This document shows, piece after piece, positions 1 through 18,545 of a stretch of DNA of 64,000 bases. The DNA is from Litoditis marina (lineage: Eukaryota; Nematoda; Chromadorea; Rhabditida; Rhabditidae), in contig OZ038434.1 in the NCBI GenBank assembly GCA_964036275.1, positions 11,869,759 through 11,933,758 on the forward strand. The letters run 5' to 3'. The notes beneath the pieces are model-generated. The model saw only the letters and a list, made by a program, of their open reading frames with translations. It was not told the origin of the DNA and searched no databases. Numbering within the stretch: the stretch's first letter is position 1; each line of letters starts with the position of its first letter. The translations under genes and the position numbers were made by a program.

Positions 1-90
1 TCGGTCCTTTAAACTGCAATTGAAGAATGTATTGCAGTTTGAAGGACTAAAGCGTTGAGATTGGTCCACATACTCGTCCTTATTTGAGTT
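1..90. repeat. MITE-like repeat family M1, copy 1 (cut by window edge)
   Basis: The sequence TCCTTTAAACTGCAATTGAA, followed by its near complement and then by TTGGTCCACATACTCGTCCTT, is shared with copies near 30.4, 48.9, 58.1 and 62.3 kb. Full copies are about 110 bp, with inverted ends of the type AGGACGATTATGTGGACC and a central palindrome. Only the right part lies in this window. No transposase is seen, so this would be a non-autonomous element. Confidence 0.7.
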
Positions 91-656
91 TCAACTCACG
101 ATGTCTATTAAGTTGACGAGGATCCATCCCAGATCGGGTATTCTCAGCTGGAGAGTGAAGTAGAACGAGCAAAGAGCCTGTAGAACACGCCCAACCAGTT
201 CGTTTATTGCTGAAATGAAGTTGTATAACTATATTTAGTTAATTATAAATTTTATTTGTATTGGATGGTGTAGAGTTGTAGTGATGATAACCCAGTACAA
301 GTTTTACAAGTAAACTATATACTGCTTGAGTACATGTGTACTCGCACCTCACAATAAAACATGATATAAGAGTAAGATACTGTTATATTGTTTTCTTTTT
401 CTTTACTGGTAATCACCAAATGATGTTCCACGATTTCCGACTCTTATTTCCGCATTTGAATGTATTCGTTTCCTAATGCCGATGTTTTATTTTCTCCTCT
501 TGTATATCACATGCTTGCATGTAAAGAAATCAATCAATCAATCAAGACATGAGATAAGTGTCCACATCACGTTTTTAGAATGTACACACCAACCTGCGAA
601 TTTCAAGTTCACATTAAAATAGCTTGTTTCGTCCAACGAAAATATTCTCAACTCAC
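91..656. other. No gene seen; holds a repeat tail
   Basis: No open frame with splice signals was found on either strand. Later exons of the minus-strand chemoreceptor (membrane helices 6 and 7) would be expected here or beyond the left edge, but none was recognised. The stretch 480-545 resembles the 3' tail of a retroposed repeat. Confidence 0.5.
480..545 (+). repeat. Retroposon-like 3' tail with (TCAA)n
   Basis: A T-rich run is followed by CTTGCATGTAAAGAAATCAA and a TCAA microsatellite. A close relative in the same orientation lies at 51390-51438 (CCTGCATGTAAATAAATCAA then TCAATCA). A shared unique segment ending in a short-period microsatellite is typical of SINE or LINE 3' ends. The 5' limits are not visible. 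Confidence 0.4.
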
Positions 657-2101
657 TCAAAGGAACCAATACCGAAGTGATGGCAATATTCTGTTCTGCC
701 TGATATTTCGCACCCAGTCGTAGATCGGCTATTTTATTCCTGGCAGCGCGGTTATATTTGAGGAGAATCCATACTGTCACACAGCCGAATACAGATATTA
801 GGAGATAGATAATCACGAAACAAGTAGCAACGTTGCCTAAAAGGAGATATACTGTCAGTAAATCGCACAGTCACGTGAAATCTGTTAAACACAGCAGAAC
901 TCAGAAACGTGAAATGACAAAGTGCACGATTCCTCATTAAAACGCTAACTTTACGTGAATGTTGAATTTACTTCTAGTATAGTTTCAACCCTGTGTTAAG
1001 CGATGTTTTTTGTGCCCGGTACCTCTTATAGAGTTCAAACTGTATACTGTAATTATTCCACGTTTAAATGAAAATGGCGTTATGAGTACTTTATGTCGAT
1101 TGTTGAGTTTGATCTTTATACAGTTTCTATATATGGAAATAGGGTAAACTCACTTAGCGGTTCGATGATCAAACAAATGACGTATGCAGCTATAGGCTGA
1201 AATGGGAACATTACTTAATACATTCGATTAATCGTAAACAAATACAAGTTTAGTAGTTCACAAACCAGACAAAAACTCCGCAACTTCTACTCAAGATACG
1301 AGTATGTACAAGTAAAACTTCACTATAAAGTTGACCGTGAAAAGAAACGTGCTGTTTTTCTAATGTACGAGTGTTCGGCATATTCTAACGTCACATATTG
1401 CGTTCCAACTCATAGTTCTCGCTAGTTCACAAATTCTGTGTGATTCAGAGCAGTCCGTGAGAAACAAGTTCAATTCAACATACAAGTGATCGGTTCAATC
1501 AAGTCCGTAGACTACACACTCACTATAAACAACAAACTCACACAGAGTGCTGCAATCAGATATATGATCCAATTGGAATTCTTATCGTAGTTTTGTAATC
1601 GAATAGTAGCAAAAAGTCGCTCGACTATCAGAGCATTAAATGTCACTACATAGAACAGAGCATTGAACATGCGAAGAAAAAACGTATCCAGTACGTCCAT
1701 CGACACCTGGAAATAGATATTCTCTTGAGGATGAAGATATGAGATTCGAGGTTGACCTATTTCAGTTCTGACGTTGTGAAAAATGTATCTATGCTAGACT
1801 AAAAGGATGATCGAGTTGGAGTTGAAGTCTGATCTATGAACATCAAGGCATCAAGCCCAGCCCCAGCGTGATAGGACTACAATCGCAGACGATTGGAACA
1901 AATCTATTGTGATTCTTGTCCTTTCTAGATCAAACAACTCTACTTGAAATATTTTTCTCAGAACGTAACGTTCTGAGGAATCTTTACGTGCGGCCCAATT
2001 ACAAAACATGAGTTCGTACCTCAAATAATATGTTTATAATCATGTTGATGAGACGAACATCGTGAGCGAATGAGGCTAGTATCACAACCAAGGCTAGAAA
2101 T
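657..2101 (-). CDS. Serpentine chemoreceptor of the nematode Sra superfamily (partial)
   Basis: Four minus-strand exons join in one frame: 2101-2020, 1706-1542, 1196-1154 and 836-657. The product has hydrophobic segments for about helices 2 to 5. Family marks are VERLFATIRLQNYDK after helix 3 and GAKYQAEQNIAITSVLVP after helix 5, which match the ER..AT....Y and RYQ..EN motifs of Sra/Srab/Sre/Srb receptors. These are seven-helix plasma-membrane receptors, usually of sensory neurons. The first helix and helices 6-7 were not found. They may lie beyond the left edge, in unrecognised exons, or be lost, so this may be a pseudogene fragment. Splice sites are good (TTTCAG acceptors; GTGAGT and GTACGA donors). 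Which Sra subfamily it belongs to is not settled. Confidence 0.6.
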
Positions 2102-2269
2102 CTGGAAAAGAGACGGTATAGCATAACTTTTGCAGACTATCTCAGACAATAAGTCATTAGAAGTGGAATGTGAGACAGTTTTGTAGATTGCTATTTTCAA
2201 CACACATCTTATGCGTTCCATTTATACCCGATTAAACTCTAGGACGGTGATGATGGCCAATTCTACAAC

Positions 2270-2513
2270 TAACCGGGTTTTCAGGTAACCTAACCCTTTT
2301 TTGGTCACCTTTTTACAGGTTACCTTAGTGGGTAACCTGGACGTAACCTGAAACTAAAATGCGGTTACCGTTCGAAGTAACGGTAAAAACCACATTTTGC
2401 GTTAGAAAAACAGGTAACCGATTTTTTATTTTAGGTTACCATCCGGTTACCTACTGCTGGTACCCTGAAAAAGAGGTTACCAAAAAGGGTTAGGTAACCT
2501 AAAAACCCGGTTA
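2270..2513. repeat. Foldback repeat built of GGTAACC words
   Basis: The left end AACCGGGTTTTCAGGTAACC and the right end GGTAACCTAAAAACCCGGTT are near-perfect inverted complements, and words such as GGTTACC and GTAACCTG recur inside. The whole 244 bp could fold into one hairpin. It lies just upstream of the recognised chemoreceptor exons on the minus strand. A related AACCGG/GGTTACC-rich segment lies at 40495-40612. Confidence 0.65.
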
Positions 2514-2970
2514 GATATAGAATTCACCGGTATTGATGTATCGAACCAGCGAGTAAAAACGTGAGATACTACACTTTTCCCACTGTAGCAACATGACACC
2601 GATCAAATTAGTTGTTTGTAATCGAACTAACCCTCTTTATCACTGAATAAGTAAATGATACTCTGAGCTTTTCCTAATAACAAAAACTTTTAAAACGTTT
2701 CGCTGACCCAAAAGCTACCTGAAACTTGGATGAAGACTGTTCTTTCTGAAGCAGAGTACGATAACAGCAATATTGGTTGGGATGATCAAAACTTCGAAGA
2801 AAAGAAAGAGCCAAACGAAAACTCCGCTGACCGTAACCATATTGGCAAAGTGGCTGTATTTATAATTTATCGCCTGAAATATGATGTTACCAAACTGGAG
2901 TACGAACCACGTGAAAAGTAACGGAATACATTGTTATATTTTGTGGAGTATGAAAAACGTGCAATACATT

Positions 2971-3097
2971 GTTTAAAGGAGCCCGGAGAACAACATGGTT
3001 TCTCGTAAAGCTGCTGTATCCTACTGATTGGACGGATCACAATACAGTTGAAAGCAGCCAAACCTCTGCTCAAGTTGTGCTCCGGTCTCCTTTAAAC
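2971..3097. repeat. 127-bp terminal-inverted-repeat element
   Basis: The left end GTTTAAAGGAGCCCGGAG pairs with the right end CTCCGGTCTCCTTTAAAC. There is no coding potential and no second copy was recognised in this window. Size and form suit a MITE. Confidence 0.5.
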
Positions 3098-3104
3098 ATC
3101 AAGG

Positions 3105-3177
3105 CTGAGTTATAGTTTGGTCCACGCACACGGCGTTGTTTTTGAAGACGCGCGGCAGGACCAAACTACAATCACAG
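3105..3177. repeat. MITE-like family M2, divergent copy
   Basis: TATAGTTTGGTCC and GGACCAAACTACAATCACAG form the inverted ends. This matches the TGTGTTTGTAGTTTGATC type ends seen at 5078-5155, 43812-43880 and 62166-62245, with single ends near 39838 and 63846. Confidence 0.5.
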
Positions 3178-5077
3178 AGCTCTGAACTTCCTGGGACCCA
3201 GACGTCGTACGAGTCAAGCCAAAAACACCAAAATTCAGCATGGTAACAGACGATTTATGGGTGGAATCGCTCATGGTGTCAATGTCAATAACCTTAGTCA
3301 ACGATGTGAGCGAAACGAAAATGAGCCGCGAAGTAATCAACAGGTACATCATAAAATTCAAGTTTTAGCGTGACCATTCAGTTTTCTTTATTGTTATTCA
3401 AATAAATATCACCTCGAAATGCCATTACAATAGAATGTTTCGTGTTCGCGTTTTCAGGAGAGCCATTAAAGTAGTAAACTAATTATATGTGTTCTCTGGC
3501 TATAAATGGAACAAGCTCCTGGACAAATCTTGAAATATTTTATGGGTGCAATTTCGACGTCAAAAACGATTTCGACGTCAAAAATATGATTGAAAGTACA
3601 GTAATATCTTAATGTAGATGCATGGTGCCCAATGTGCTTCAAGTGAATCATGCGTTTTACTAGCAGAATGAATTCAGAAGATCATTGAGATGGACCAGTT
3701 TCTTAGACTGCCTGCTTAGTATGAGATTGAACTTCCGCACCAGTAGATAATATTATAATATTACTTCCGCCACATTTTCATTCAGTTTCTCAACGGGTAG
3801 TTATGGCGATATTTTTGTACTCGCAAGTCGTTGTTTGTCATTTACGAACCAAATGAAAACTTGCGGAGGGAAAGAAAATAATAATATAAACTTTAGCTAT
3901 TTCTAGTGGTAAGCGTGGGCTGAAGTAAAATAGTTTTGCTCGATCAGAAAAATGAGAACACTGTATTGAAAAACGAGTCAATTAGCCGACTTGAAGATAT
4001 ACATTCCTACTGTACTATCATTCATGAGTGATGCGGTGAACAGATTATATCATAAGATGGGCCGAAATTATGAACTAATCTGCCGCATACACGACTCGAA
4101 CTCACCACGAAAGTTGAACTGTCAAGGTGAAACGAAGTTAATTTTCTCTGGTATGACCACTCATTACCACATTCGTCAGGAAAACTGTGTTTCTATCTTT
4201 AAAGCACAACAATTGTTCCCGCATCACAACACTCATCAAAGTTAATACTAGAGAGCTTGCAACCTATTTTACGTTAATAAACAGGAAGTTTCTACTGCAA
4301 TTCGAACACACATATAATTACCGTCGCTCGATATACCGGTCTGACAAGCTAATCCATACGAACAACAATACTTTAACCTTGAAACTTTCGAGTACTTTTT
4401 GACATCTGAGTTCCTTCTAAGCTTCAAAATGGTTGATACGGTAGAGCCCAGCTGGACTGGAAACAGTCATTACAAAGATGGTTGGGGTACTGTAAGTTTC
4501 TACCAATAGTTGGAACCGAGTATAAACTGTGAACACTGAGTAATATCGTAGTCCAGCGATTGGCACAGATACATGTCTGACTACAATTGAGGTTGAAAAG
4601 AAGACAAGTGTACCGAAGGTAAAGGTTGCACTGAACAAGGAAGTTCCGCCGATCTAAGAAAAAATTATAACAGTCAACGAAAACGCCCTCATCAGAATAT
4701 AGCACGGCAGTGATTGATTGTGGAAGTTGGATTTGAAATTCAATTTGCGGCCTAGACTATAATAAATAACCCCAAGTAACATATTCTGATTGAAAGTTCA
4801 TTCAAACTTAACAACATACGAGATCAGTTAACAGATGCTCAATTAAACGTGACAAACTGGTACAGACATGAATAACAGGAACAATTAACGAAAACCTATT
4901 CAAGTGTGACGACGAAAAAAGTGAATCACATCTAAAAAGTGAATCTCCAAGTCACATGAATCAACTAATATTATAATATACCCTCGCTTACTAAAAAAAT
5001 ACAATCTACAATAAGAAATATGTTCCCTGGATTATAAATAGTGTGATGTTCCAACAATTAACTATAAGTGCTAACTA

Positions 5078-5155
5078 TTGTAGTTTGATCTACATACACA
5101 GCAACGAATGAGAATTGCGACTGGAACTCAAGGGAAACAAACTACAAATACAGGA
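5078..5155. repeat. MITE-like family M2 copy
   Basis: The inverted ends TTGTAGTTTGATC and AAACTACAAATACAG enclose about 50 bp. It lies just beyond the 3' end of RECQL. Confidence 0.55.
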
Positions 5156-5309
5156 GATCAGATCAACAAGTACCGTTTGCCCAAACGTTTCCATGAGCAA
5201 TCACAATATCAATTTTTCGACAAAAGTTCTAGTTCGACTCCCTATAAACTACAGAAACCCATATTATGAACCCATAATATTAAAGATTGCCAGAACAACA
5301 ACAATCAAC

Positions 5310-12489
<7,180 letters not shown>

Positions 12490-14213
12490 TCTACAAAAAG
12501 ACAACGCGACGCTAGGTATGGATGGATTGAAGACTGTTTTTAAATCTTTTAAATTTTGAATTTATAAAATTGAGCGGTTCGTCTTTTACGAGTCTTCAAG
12601 CACAGGCTGCAGCCTAGACTCCGCCCATTATTAAGCGTGCAAACGCGGAGGCACGTTTTTTGGAAAAACTCACGTGCACTCCCGTTTTCTCAGAATTTCT
12701 CTGACATTTCCGATATGTGATTGTTCATTTCATGGGGTGTTTCAATCATTTTAAGTTTACGTCTCTCTGAATAGTCTAGTTTCCTCAATACTCCAAAGTT
12801 TGTCAAAATAAAACTTAATTGAGTTTTTTTCTTGATGTAGTCCGATGGTATAATGAAAACCCACTAGTTGTTTCACCCATTTTAAAGTTCGTCACGTTTT
12901 CATTCGGATCGCAACTATCAATAACTTATTATATAGTTTATAGCTGGTTTATGACTTAAGGAATTAATGTAATCAACATTAAACATTCAAGGTGAAAAAA
13001 AGAAGAAGCGTGGAGCACATACTCAAAAAGTCGACGTTCCATGATATATCCCCATGTGTGATAATACAGGGTCGTAAATGTTATTAGCGACCTACTATAT
13101 ATCATTTAATACTTCATCATAAAGAACTGCCCTATGCCCCTTGTTAAATCCCTGCAATCCTGCAATACTGTACGTTATCTAATCTCAATATAGAAATCGA
13201 ATGGTGTCCTTATCCTGGCTTATGTTTCACTGAGAAGAAAGCAAACAGCTTCTATTGACGAGGTTGTATGTCATATTGAAGTTAGGTAATAGGGAACGTT
13301 ACGCATCTGTTAACTTTATCTAGAATCTAGTTGTGTTCGGTCGAGTGTATTGTGTTAAGTTGATTTGGTATTGGTACATTGGTACAAATCACAGCTGTAC
13401 ATAATGTCGTCATAACTATAGTATGTGCGTTTGTGTGCGTGGACTGCATGCAATTCCGCGCACTTGTTGTTTAGAGTCAAAAACCAGTTTCCTCTTCTTC
13501 CACATTCATAGTGCTAGTGCGTGTTGTATGTTCCATAGAATTCAAGATTCCAACATAATAATAACACCATTCATCTTCCTTTCTATCGTTTCTGCTGCGT
13601 CTAATATCATATTCAACTCTGTCTATGTTTCACTCTACATTTGCGGTCGAATCCGTTTGTGAAAAGTTGAATCCAGGCAAAAAAAATTCATCTGATCTGA
13701 TGGATACTGATGCCATTTAGCATTGATTCAGCATGATTCAGAATTCAGATAGCTGGATTGGTCATTGGCATCAGATATTGTAGAACTCGAACTCGAGAGA
13801 GTATTTCGTGTTACGCTTTCATGATTCAAGACATTTCTTGTGAACTTCTGATGTTCTATCAAGTTGCATCTTGCATGATTTACGATGGCACGTGACAATT
13901 GTGCTATGATAGCTTGCATTGACCTGATCCAATCGTTTGCTTGGGAATGACGTAATAGTTGGTTGTTCTATCTTTTTCGCCATCGTTTTCCCAGCGCGCG
14001 CATGTGGGCTGTTCCCCCCCCCCCCCTCTCTTCTCTCTCTCTCCCCTGCCTGCTCCCGTCTCAACTTTCCTTCTCTCTCCTACGTGCTCCCTGCCTACTT
14101 GTTCACACGGGCGGTATATCAACTATAACTATCAACCTCAATACGCAGTACGACAAAGATGCAATGAATACAATACATACATTCATACATATTACATTAC
14201 CATAGTAGCATAA

Positions 14214-14273
14214 TACGTAATACATATCTCATAAACCAATAATTACGTAATACATATCTCATAAAGCAATAAT
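14214..14273. repeat. 30-bp tandem repeat, two units
   Basis: The unit TACGTAATACATATCTCATA plus AACCAATAAT occurs twice, head to tail, with one difference (C to G). Confidence 0.75.
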
Positions 14274-15858
14274 TTTGTTCAGCCACGGTTATTACGCATC
14301 TAACTGATTAGTGTTAGTTATTAAATGCTACTTTTGAACTTTCAGTTCTCATCTCGCAGTCGCAGCCTTTTTCTTAAATTATAGCATAACAGCCTCGTTT
14401 TCACAGTTTTTCCTTTTGATTTCCATTTCAAGCAGCACTGAACTAAAATGTGAAGTGAACAACAGTACAAAACTACAACGTATATTCGGGTTTTTCGTGG
14501 CAATTCGTGCATGATACCATGATAACTAATGAATTGCTAAACGGCATGATCCCTGTCTCTTCCAATTTGCCAATTTCCATTCGCTTGTCTTCTTGTCTTG
14601 AGTCTTGGCGTAATCTAGAGAAGCATAAAACGATTATAGGTCTCCTCCTCATAAAAAAATATTTTTATAGGCAGTTTTTATAGTTTTATGACACACGTCT
14701 GCAACAGCAGCGATCAGTTCAGTTTTCGGGACGTTTGGTATGAAACGTAGCTCTTGTTTTGAGTTCTGTAGGCCCGATCTCCTGCTGTCATTCGCGAAGT
14801 CTAAACAAGTTAGTATCTAAATTGAACTTTGATTTCTTCGTAACTTTTGTCTCACTTGCCCTTTTTTGGTTTCCATGTCTCTTCCAATTTCCTGCCAGCC
14901 TTCTGTCCATTTAGTGCGTGCGAAGCTGCAAAGTGGTTTTTGAGAGAACGTGTTTTTTCTTCTGCGTAAGTTGAATATTCAATTTACAATGTTCAATGTA
15001 TCTGTTTGCTATTGATGAAATTAGTATTCTATCCTTGGCATCTCATTCCATTCTGAGTTTAATTCTTTTTGAAGCTTAGTGAATAGTCAATAATCACATG
15101 TTAGATCTTCGTTATGTGCCTTGTATCTGGTCCTATTCCTATCGTTAACGTCAGAAACGTTTTCTACGATTGTAATTATACGTTCTTTGTATCTGGGACA
15201 AGGAATGTTGTTCTTTTTCAATGTAAAACGTTGGATTGAAGCATGTATGCATGCATGTTTGTTCAAGCTTCGAATTGACCTATTTTGTTTAATCGCATGA
15301 TACCATGTTGCCGTGCCGTTTTCTCTGATTTGTTTCTAATCCTCTGTTTAATTGCTAGATTGCTACATCGGCTGGCTTATCAAAAAAGGTTCATGGCGAT
15401 AGTTAATTAGAAAACTAAATGCCTGGACTTAGTGGGGCGGCTGAAAACGGTCGTGCCTAATTGAAAGCTTCACCCCGATTAGGTGATACCTCTTCCTTCC
15501 AACGAGAGATAGCTTATAAACTATTAGGCATCATGCGATGGTTCAGTGATGAGATCGGAAATGCGCTAATGCACATGCTATCACTACCGTATGCTCTTTC
15601 CGCCATCCCTAACATCTTAATGTTTATCAGACTAGTGACTACTTAGATATTCAATGCAAGGGGGCGGACTACTCAGCTGACTGGCCGATGTGTGTATTTG
15701 GCTACCTCTACCTGCCAATACCAGCTGAAGCCCCTTAGGCGGACAATCTAATATTGAAATCTTTTAAGAAAGTGAATCTAAGTCTATCTGTATTTTCGCA
15801 CTACCGAAATATGTGCTTAGTATAAGATTGAAAGTTTAGGAGTTCACTATTCGCCATA

Positions 15859-15897
15859 GGTGCGATACCCCGGTTAGCTAACTGGGGGATCCTTAAC
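15859..15897. repeat. Dispersed repeat with GGTGCGATACCCCGG core
   Basis: AGGTGCGATACCCCGGTTAG and then CTGGGGGATCC recur near 37474-37510 (degenerate), 49478-49510 and 60704-60738 (both inverted). The CCGG...ACCGGGG parts are partly palindromic. Boundaries and class are unknown. Confidence 0.5.
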
Positions 15898-16166
15898 TTT
15901 TCCTTTAACTGGGCTAGGGGGGACCAATAACTATTGTGATAATATTGGATTTATCGGGTAATTACCTAGGGTGACCTATAACCTTTCATCTTTTCTGTGG
16001 AGGGGATGTTTAACTGTTCAACTCCCCGAATCGACACTATCCCACCTATGCTATTCGCTAATTCGCTTTGTATTCTTATCCTTACTAAAAATAGTACTGA
16101 CAATCAGGTGGTTCTTATTTCGAAAAAGATGAGTCTCAATTAATGATGAATCAGAACAGAACATTC

Positions 16167-18148
16167 AATTAGTAAAAAGTGGGGGAACCAACAAATGTGT
16201 GAGTTGTGTTTGGTTCGACCTCGATATCAGCAAAAGTGAACGATACGAATTGATGTGATACTGTAGCAGAAGTATTCTGCAAAAATAGAACAATACAAAT
16301 GTTGCACAATGGTTCACGAAGCCCGCATGATATTTCAGAAATTGCCGAAGGGTAATTCATGTGTACTTTGACGACATGCGTGCGTTGTGAACCATTGTGC
16401 AACATTTGTATTGTTCTATTTTTGCAGAATACTTCTGCTACAGTATCACATCAATTCGTATCGTTCACTTTTGCTGATATCGAGGTCGAACCAAACACAA
16501 CTCACACATTTGTTGGTTCCCCCACTTTTTACTAATTGTCCTTTTTTTGCTAGTTGTACAACTACAACTTCATATGTTGCCTATTCACAGAGTGGATCTT
16601 GTGAACTCATTATATTATTTTGGAAATCTCAGTTTTGTGTGTGCACGAAGCCGAATGCAGACCATAAAATTGCTGATGTTCTAATATAACGCAGGTTACT
16701 GGCTCTGTGACTATCAACAACTGAACAAAAACGCTAAACGTTCCGATTGACATGTACACCGGTTTTAGCGGCGATAAGCGATGGGGATTGGCGCCATTGA
16801 CAAATCTACAATTAGAGACACCAACTCACTTACAATATAGCCATTATTTCCAATACCACATCAAAAACCTTCGTTGAAACTTTTTTTTCATTCCTGCGTC
16901 AATTGACACACGCGTCTGGCGCCAGGACGAAACGAAATTTTCTAGGTTTTTGAGCTACCAGTACACACTACATGTGTCAATTACTGATTGGAGCAATATT
17001 CAAACTATTCAATTGTCAGTTTCGTGTGTTTTTGTTTTGGCGCCATTTGGCGTCTGTTCCGAGCCAGACGATAAAATTCGATTTTGAATTTGTGGATCTT
17101 TATTTCACATTGGAATATTCAATATCTGTTAACTTGAAACAGTTTGATTGACGATAACTAATATTTTTCCAACTTTGGCGCCAATTGACGCCAGCGCACA
17201 GTGCCAACAGAACTTTTCTTGATTTTCAGATTGAGCATCATACTTGCCATGTGATAGTTATTTAGTGTACCGAATTTCAGACAATTCCATTGACGCTGTC
17301 GTGAGTTTGGGTTTTGGCGCCATCTGGCGCCTGGTGCGAGCGCCAGAAGAGAAATTTCAGTTTTGGAAAAAAAACTTTCACACTTTCCACCAAAATATTA
17401 AATTTCTATTAGTGTTCAACATTTTAGTTGATGATAAATAGTGTTTCGCCGTTTTTGGCGCCTATTGACGCCAGCGCCGGGCGCCAATGATGATGTATCC
17501 ACCTCATATTTGGCGCGACGGGCTAACTTCTGCATTATAACTCATGTTTCAAATTTCAGCTAAATCGGTTCGATAGTTTTTCCAATAGTGGTTTTTGGCG
17601 CCTATTGGCGCCCGCGCCCGGCGCCAATGAGGAGCTATACATCTCATTTTTGGCGCGGCGGGCTAAATTTTGCATTAGAACTCATGTTTCAAATTTCAGC
17701 TAAATCGGTTCGATAGTTTTTCCAACAGTCGTTTTTGGCGCCTATTGGCGCCTGCGCCCGGCGCCAGAGATTACACATACATTTCATACTTGGCGCGACG
17801 AGCTAACTTTTGCCATAGAATGGATGTTTCAAATTTCAGCCAAATTGGTTCAGTAGTTTTTCCACTACGATGCGGACAGAATTCCGTGAGGGACGAGGGA
17901 GGAGGGAGGAGGGACGAATTACGGCGGAACTTTTCAACAACGACACGAAACCATAACTCAGGCGAAAATAATCCGATTTGGCTGAAATTTTCATGCAATG
18001 TTCAATTCGTGATTCTCTAACGTTCTCTTCTTTTAGTTTTCGAAAAAAGAATATGTTTGAAGATTTTTGTTAATTAAAAGGAAAAAACGAGTCCGCAATG
18101 GCCAAACCAAAGACAACTCACGCAGAGCGCTTCGCGCTCCGCGCGATT
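16167..18148 (+). mobile_element. Element A: 2-kb foldback/3'-hairpin repeat
   Basis: The 5' part is an inverted repeat with arms 16167-16317 and 16386-16536, bounded by AATTAGTAAAAAGTGGGGG and its complement, with a 68-base loop. The body has GGCGCC-rich text with about 130-bp tandem modules (17430-17870), each with GGCGCC words followed by CAAATTTCAGCTAAATCGGT. A purine tract of GAGGGAC/GAGGGAG units follows near 17890. The 3' end has a hairpin GAGCGC-TTC-GCGCTC (18125-18139), then CGCGCGATT. No transposase is present, so it is non-autonomous. The ends recall Helitron/Helentron-like elements (3' hairpin, possible T-T insertion), but the long 5' foldback is not a usual mark; the class is inferred. 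It ends about 360 bp upstream of the SLC10-type first exon. Confidence 0.75.
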
Positions 18149-18545
18149 TCATCTTTCATGACATATCCATTCTCGTATGAGTTCCCATAGCGACTAGTCG
18201 GTAATCTTGTTTGAGTCAGTTTAATATAAATGGCTGTTTGTGGGTTTGTGCTCTGAACTCTGATACAATAACAAATTCTTTATTTTCCGTTTCTTTGTCA
18301 GTTTCAAAATATTAAAATGGAAGTAGCCTTGCTCAAATTGGTTTTGCTAATTCCGCTTTGTATTCGTAAATTTGCCGAATGGGAACTATAACTATCTCTC
18401 TTTTTGTTTAGTAGTTGAATAATTAATATTGTTGTTGCTTCTTGAGCGATTTAATTTCGTGTTTATCTCGTTTTCGCTAACGAATGTCATTACAAATGTT
18501 TCATATTGCAGGAAGTGGGTACATCTTGGGAAATAATAGATTATC

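Larger units (their letters stand above)
2514..5309. other. Intergenic; no convincing gene
   Basis: An acidic plus-strand frame at 2730-2921 has no clear splice context. A minus-strand frame at 3352-3190 starts MMYLLITSRLIFVSLTS, like a signal peptide, but has no recognised continuation. A two-exon plus-strand possibility is ATG at 4430, donor near 4492, acceptor near 4551 and stop near 4588. It encodes a short peptide that was not recognised. Small inverted-repeat elements lie at 2971-3097, 3105-3177 and 5078-5155, and a doubled 18-base word (TTTCGACGTCAAAAA) lies near 3550-3587. Confidence 0.4.
12494..16166. other. Intergenic region between divergent RECQL and SLC10-type genes
   Basis: No gene was recognised. 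Contents seen: a polypyrimidine tract with about 13 consecutive C (14013-14056), a two-unit 30-bp tandem repeat (14214-14273) and one copy of a dispersed repeat beginning GGTGCGATACCCCGG (15859-15897). The short open frames look random, with no supporting splice sites. Both promoters probably lie here, but no core element could be assigned. Confidence 0.5.

Noticed and set aside
13903..14213. Overlapping open frames rich in proline, serine and leucine around the C/T tract
   Set aside because: They come from low-complexity polypyrimidine sequence read in several frames; no splice sites or conserved residues.
16169..16689. Open frames on both strands within the foldback of element A (also in element B near 25155-25619)
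   Set aside because: Identical peptides appear on both strands only because the DNA is an inverted repeat.
17745..18020. 91-codon frame in the GGCGCC part of element A (with a copy near 26653)
   Set aside because: It spans a tandem GC module and purine tract; its open state follows from the repeat, and the frame breaks between the two copies.
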